Positions 5,949 through 9,064 of a stretch of DNA of 9,064 nucleotides are shown here, in pieces. The notes beneath the pieces are model-generated. The model did no database searches and had not been told where the DNA came from. It saw only the letters and a program-made list of their open reading frames with translations. The stretch covers positions 1-9,064 of the forward strand of contig JAGVKI010000224.1 in the NCBI GenBank assembly GCA_020050695.1, in the 5' to 3' direction. The first letter of the stretch is position 1, and every line of letters begins with the position of its first letter. The translations under genes were made by a program, and so were the position numbers. Origin of the DNA: Alphaproteobacteria bacterium (GTDB lineage: Bacteria; Pseudomonadota; Alphaproteobacteria; Rickettsiales; SXRF01).

Positions 5949-7022
5949 CTACCAGAGGTTATCGTTTCCTGTAGGCTTCGGGCGATCAGGCTGCGGGTTT
6001 TCATCCTTGCTTTCAGGCTGCGTATCATCAAACACAGGTTGCTGCGCTGGCTTTTGCTCCTGCGGTCTCATCAGTTCAGGCTCGGCAATTGAGGTAAGTG
6101 GCTGTGCCGGTTCGTCGGCTTGCAGCTGGGCAGCTTCAGGTGCCGCGCTTTCTACAACAGGTACGCTGGCTACTGCTACGGGTTCCTCTTTTACGGTAGC
6201 TTCCTTTGCGATGGGAGCCACGCTGGCCAACGCGCCTGCAGGTGCTTTATATTTATTGGCAAGTTCCAGCAGCACACGCCAATTGGACTGTGACTGGATT
6301 ATATAATAAACGAGCGGCAGTAACTGGCGTTTATGCCAATCCATGAGCACATCATCACCAAGTGCGGCGAACTTCTCGCGGTCGATCATCTGGAAGCCAG
6401 CAAGTTCCATTTTTTTGCCGCCAGGAAGTTCGATCTGCAGGCGCTGCGTGGTAAGCAGGCCTTTTTCCTGTAACTGCTTGCCCAGTTCACGCGCATGCAT
6501 CATCTGTTCATGATAGGATATACAGAATTTCAGCACACCATTGGTATATTCAGAGGGCTGGCGATTTTCATCATACAGCGCCGGGCCTGCATTTGAGTCC
6601 TTGGTAAGCGCCACATCATCCACACATAACGTAAGCTGGTCGCTACCGGGTGATTCCATAAACACGAAAGGATATTTACGCACATACGCAGGAACGTAAT
6701 AGCCCTCACGCCAGCGGTTATTTTCATCGATAAGATAGTTTTCCTGCTCAAACCCAACCAATGCTACAGGCACCGCCTGCGCTGAGGTGGTAAAAACGAT
6801 AGGATAGAGTTTAGCGGCTTCCATCAAATCAGCACTGGCAAGTGGAATGGAATTGGTCTGGCGGGCAAATGCAAAATCCATATTATTGCGCAGGCGTGCA
6901 TTCGCATGGCGATCTACCGTAATTACATGCGGATCAACAAAGAATAACGGGCGCATGGCAACGCTGGTAATACCCGCTTCCTCGGCGATACCATGTATCT
7001 GTGGCTGGCTGGCGCTAGACAT
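5949..7022 (-). CDS. SapC family protein with a long Pro/Ala/Glu-rich tail
   Basis: A 357-residue protein of the SapC family, named after a Campylobacter surface-layer locus and common in proteobacteria; its biochemical role is unclear. The match lies in residues 26-255: NSIPLASADLMEAAKLYPIVF (57-77), VPVALVGF (84-91), and the hallmark RWREGYYVPAYVRKYPFVF (103-121), which families of this type share. Residues 261-357 form a low-complexity tail rich in Pro, Ala, Glu and Gln, likely disordered, ending PTGNDNLW. There is no signal peptide or membrane segment, so secretion, if any, would need a dedicated route. The ATG at 7022 has AAAGG eight bases upstream. It sits alone between a candidate terminator after the diguanylate cyclase gene and tmk, and could be its own unit or lead into tmk. 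Confidence 0.85.
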   Translation of the reverse strand: MSSASQPQIHGIAEEAGITSVAMRPLFFVDPHVITVDRHANARLRNNMDFAFARQTNSIPLASADLMEAAKLYPIVFTTSAQAVPVALVGFEQENYLIDENNRWREGYYVPAYVRKYPFVFMESPGSDQLTLCVDDVALTKDSNAGPALYDENRQPSEYTNGVLKFCISYHEQMMHARELGKQLQEKGLLTTQRLQIELPGGKKMELAGFQMIDREKFAALGDDVLMDWHKRQLLPLVYYIIQSQSNWRVLLELANKYKAPAGALASVAPIAKEATVKEEPVAVASVPVVESAAPEAAQLQADEPAQPLTSIAEPELMRPQEQKPAQQPVFDDTQPESKDENPQPDRPKPTGNDNLW

Positions 7023-7079
7023 TATAATAACCTTTATCTTGATTAAGGCTTTATTCTAGCCGCGAAAGGTTAAAAATAG

Positions 7080-7106
7080 AGAAAAATTAGCGCCCGGAAC
7101 AGGGCG
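7080..7106 (-). terminator. Candidate rho-independent terminator after the diguanylate cyclase gene
   Basis: Five bases past the stop codon at 7111, the minus strand reads CGCCC-TGTTCC-GGGCG, a five-pair all G/C stem with a six-base loop (7091-7106). CTAATTTTTC follows, giving a run of five T. The stem is short but GC-rich and well placed, so it likely ends the transcript carrying the diguanylate cyclase and separates it from the SapC-family gene. Confidence 0.6.
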
Positions 7107-7110
7107 GTTT

Positions 7111-8694
7111 TCAGCCGTGGCCCACCTCAAGGTTTTCATCGCCCTGCATACGCAGTTCTTCGGGCAGCTGATCCCAGCTATATGCGCGATTACGGCCCGC
7201 ATGCTTGGCAGCATAAAGCGCCTGGTCAGCCTGGTTAAGCATGGCCTCGACCGAGACAGCGCCAAATTCGATGGAAGCCACCCCAAGGCTAATGGTGAAA
7301 GTAATCGTGTTTTTCGACGTCGATTCAACGATAGTACGCATACGCTCAGCGGTTTTCATGGCATCGGCCAGTGTTACATGGGGCAGCAGCACTACGAATT
7401 CTTCGCCGCCATAGCGTCCGACCAGATCGCTGGCGCGTTTTCCTGATTCCAGCAACGTAGCCAGGTGCTTGATCGCCTGGTCACCCATGGCATGGCCGTG
7501 CGTATCATTGATTTTCTTGAAGTGATCAATATCAATCATAATGCAGCTGATAGGCTGGTTATGACGCACTGCCCCCGCCCAATAACCTTCCGACTGCTCA
7601 AAGAACGAACGGCGATTAAGACTGCCAGTCAGCGGATCGCGTGTGGCAAAAAATTCGAGGGTTTTGTTTTTTGTCTTAATTTCAATACGCTGGCGTTTAA
7701 GTTCGCCGATCATCTGGCGCATGCGGTTATTCTTACGTTCAATGCGCGATAAGTTATCGATGGTAAGCAGCGTGCCGCGATAGCTGCCATCTTCACCTAT
7801 AATCGGGGTGGTATTTACGGAAACAGGTGCTGGCTTTGTCATACTGCCCGCCTGCAAACGAAGCAGTATACTGCTGCTGGATTCATGGTGTTTGCAGGAA
7901 CGCTCCCACGGATATAAAGCACCTTCCGGCGCATTCTCCGGCCAGTTCCATGAAAATTCATCAATAGGCTGGCCCTCGAGTTCGGATGGCTGCTTGCCAC
8001 AAAGTTCTGCGAACATTTCATTGGCCAGTACGATTTTCTGGTCATTATCTAAAATGATCACGCCTTCGACCAGTGTATTGAAGGAATTACGAATACGCTT
8101 GGGAATAGCTTCGGATGAACTCATGGTTAGCAGGCCATGCAACACGCGATAGACCAGCAAGGTAAAAAGCAAAATGCCAAAGACTGAAAAGAAGATAAAC
8201 AGGCGCGTTATGTCTTCCTGGAAAAAAGCCTCTATCGGGTTTGCAGAAAAAAGCGGCGGGAAACTCAATTCCACCTGCCCCCATGGCTCTTCATTGATGG
8301 CTATAGGTACCTTAACCTCAGAGTCGCTTGAAAGTTCACCGTCACTGCTTTTCCAAGTCGCCTCGTGGCTGCCAAGCTGCATGAGCAGCTTCCCATCAAC
8401 GGTACGCACACCCATTGATTTTAAATCCGGGGTGCGCTTAAGCATTGCCTCCAATACCGGGGTAGCCTGTGCGGGGTCATTTCTTTGAAGTGCCGCCGAG
8501 TAGGTTACTGCCGCATATTCAGCCGCCAGTTTGCGCTGCATCAAAATAGCCTGCGTGCGATCCGGGATCAAACCCAGATACCAGGCAGAACTCAGCAGGA
8601 TCAACATCACGTTCGTGAGCAAAAATGCGACCTGAATGCCTATCCACAAAGGACTGCGTGCAACAGCGGTGTTTTCGGACTTTTTCTTGGGCAT
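7111..8694 (-). CDS. Membrane-bound diguanylate cyclase with periplasmic sensor, PAS and GGDEF domains
   Basis: A 527-residue enzyme that should make cyclic di-GMP from two GTP in response to a periplasmic signal. Order: short basic N-terminus, TM1 about 14-41, periplasmic region about 42-163 resembling a Cache-type sensor (MGVRTVDGKLL, VKVPIAINEEPWGQVEL), TM2 about 165-188, PAS-like domain about 202-318 (LVEGVIILDNDQKIVLANEMF), a probable coiled coil about 318-347, and GGDEF domain about 350-505. In the last, RDPLTGSLNRR, IDIDHFKKINDTHGHAMGD and active-site GGEEF (429-433) are intact. RASD (420-423), five residues before GGEEF, is a canonical inhibitory I-site, so feedback inhibition by c-di-GMP is expected. 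I chose the ATG at 8694 (MPKKKSENTA); a start at 8883 would overlap the upstream gene with unrelated residues. It follows that gene by 13 bases, so they are probably co-transcribed. Confidence 0.93.
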   Translation of the reverse strand: MPKKKSENTAVARSPLWIGIQVAFLLTNVMLILLSSAWYLGLIPDRTQAILMQRKLAAEYAAVTYSAALQRNDPAQATPVLEAMLKRTPDLKSMGVRTVDGKLLMQLGSHEATWKSSDGELSSDSEVKVPIAINEEPWGQVELSFPPLFSANPIEAFFQEDITRLFIFFSVFGILLFTLLVYRVLHGLLTMSSSEAIPKRIRNSFNTLVEGVIILDNDQKIVLANEMFAELCGKQPSELEGQPIDEFSWNWPENAPEGALYPWERSCKHHESSSSILLRLQAGSMTKPAPVSVNTTPIIGEDGSYRGTLLTIDNLSRIERKNNRMRQMIGELKRQRIEIKTKNKTLEFFATRDPLTGSLNRRSFFEQSEGYWAGAVRHNQPISCIMIDIDHFKKINDTHGHAMGDQAIKHLATLLESGKRASDLVGRYGGEEFVVLLPHVTLADAMKTAERMRTIVESTSKNTITFTISLGVASIEFGAVSVEAMLNQADQALYAAKHAGRNRAYSWDQLPEELRMQGDENLEVGHG

Positions 8695-8707
8695 GTTCCA
8701 GGTGCGC

Positions 8708-9064
8708 TTACTCAAACATTCGTTCCATATTTTTCTCGCGCAGTGTAATACGCTTCTGGTCAACCTGCGAGAGATATTCCAGCATTTCAGTAGGATCAAG
8801 CTTGCGCCAGCGCCTGGTAAGACCAAGCAGTGTCGCCAAAAGTGTGAAAAGAGAACGGCTGAAGAACAGGGCATAGCCGACACTGAAAGTACTCAGGGAT
8901 ACAATCCCCGCCATCGTTATTTTACCTGCCGTCGGCGAATAGGCCGCATACGTATTTGCGGTCTGATCGAGCCTTCTTTCAACATACGCCAGGTTCACTT
9001 CCGGCTGAGCGTCGTTACGGGTGATCGCATGCGCCATATTATCAATCACCTGGTAAATCTGCAC
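8708..9064 (-). CDS. C-terminal end of a membrane-anchored protein, partial at the right edge
   Basis: The frame is open to the window edge and ends at TAA on 8708-8710, giving about 118 visible residues; the true start is probably outside (the GTG at the edge is likely coincidental). Residues 1-46 are polar (NAHAIT-like, ERRLDQTANTYAAY), residues 47-67 form a membrane helix (GKITMAGIVSLSTFSVGYALF), residues 69-82 are a second hydrophobic stretch (RSLFTLLATLLG), then TRRWRKLDPTEMLEYL and a charged end. The positive residues after the hydrophobic part suggest a cytoplasmic C-terminus. The layout, ending in WR..DP, reminds me of the C-terminal anchors of very large repeat-rich (cadherin/VCBS-type) surface proteins, which I also recall beside sensor proteins; this is a recollection, not a demonstrated match. 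It is 13 bases upstream of the diguanylate cyclase. Confidence 0.65.
   Translation of the reverse strand: MQIYQVIDNMAHAITRNDAQPEVNLAYVERRLDQTANTYAAYSPTAGKITMAGIVSLSTFSVGYALFFSRSLFTLLATLLGLTRRWRKLDPTEMLEYLSQVDQKRITLREKNMERMFE

Noticed and set aside
7465..7752. Plus-strand frame of 95 codons inside the GGDEF region
   Set aside because: It is antisense to the conserved catalytic domain and has no ribosome binding site or recognisable motif.
8695..8883. Extended N-terminus of the diguanylate cyclase (start at 8883)
   Set aside because: The extra 63 residues overlap the upstream membrane-protein gene in another frame and look like noise; the ATG at 8694 gives a basic N-terminus directly before TM1.

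Overview
The window looks like an ordinary chromosomal segment of an alphaproteobacterium. The best evidence is the order tmk-holB-metG-tatD-PhnP-like hydrolase, an arrangement I recall as typical of that class, together with a DNA polymerase III delta' subunit that lacks the zinc cysteines of the E. coli protein. Every gene I can support lies on the minus strand, so transcription runs from position 9064 down to 1.

Region 1 (9064 to about 7080): the C-terminal end of a membrane-anchored protein that runs off the window edge. Thirteen bases later comes a membrane diguanylate cyclase with periplasmic sensor, PAS and GGDEF domains, followed by a good candidate rho-independent terminator. Region 2 (7022-5949): a SapC-family protein with a long Pro/Ala/Glu/Gln-rich tail. 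Region 3 (5866-404): a tightly packed run of tmk, holB, metG, tatD, a PhnP-like metallo-beta-lactamase-fold hydrolase and an exported glutathione peroxidase. Junctions are 24 bases or fewer, and tatD overlaps the hydrolase by 4 bases. Region 4 (323-1): the start of an unrecognised gene that runs off the left edge.

The Region 3 genes cover dTTP precursor supply (Tmk), the replication clamp loader (HolB), tRNA charging (MetG), 3' end processing of nucleic acids (TatD) and probable phosphodiester hydrolysis (PhnP-like). A peroxide-detoxifying enzyme is appended at the end. Region 1 is probably a c-di-GMP signalling module tied to a cell-surface protein.

The clearest anomaly is metG. It is broken by an apparent one-base deletion at 3296-3297, between the N-terminal catalytic part (HIGH motif) and the part carrying KMSKS and the anticodon-binding domain. 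Both halves are otherwise well preserved, so a sequencing error or a very recent mutation is more likely than an old pseudogene. No gene-free stretch exceeds about 90 bases. I saw no tRNA, rRNA, CRISPR array, insertion sequence or defence system, and nothing I would call a new biological system.
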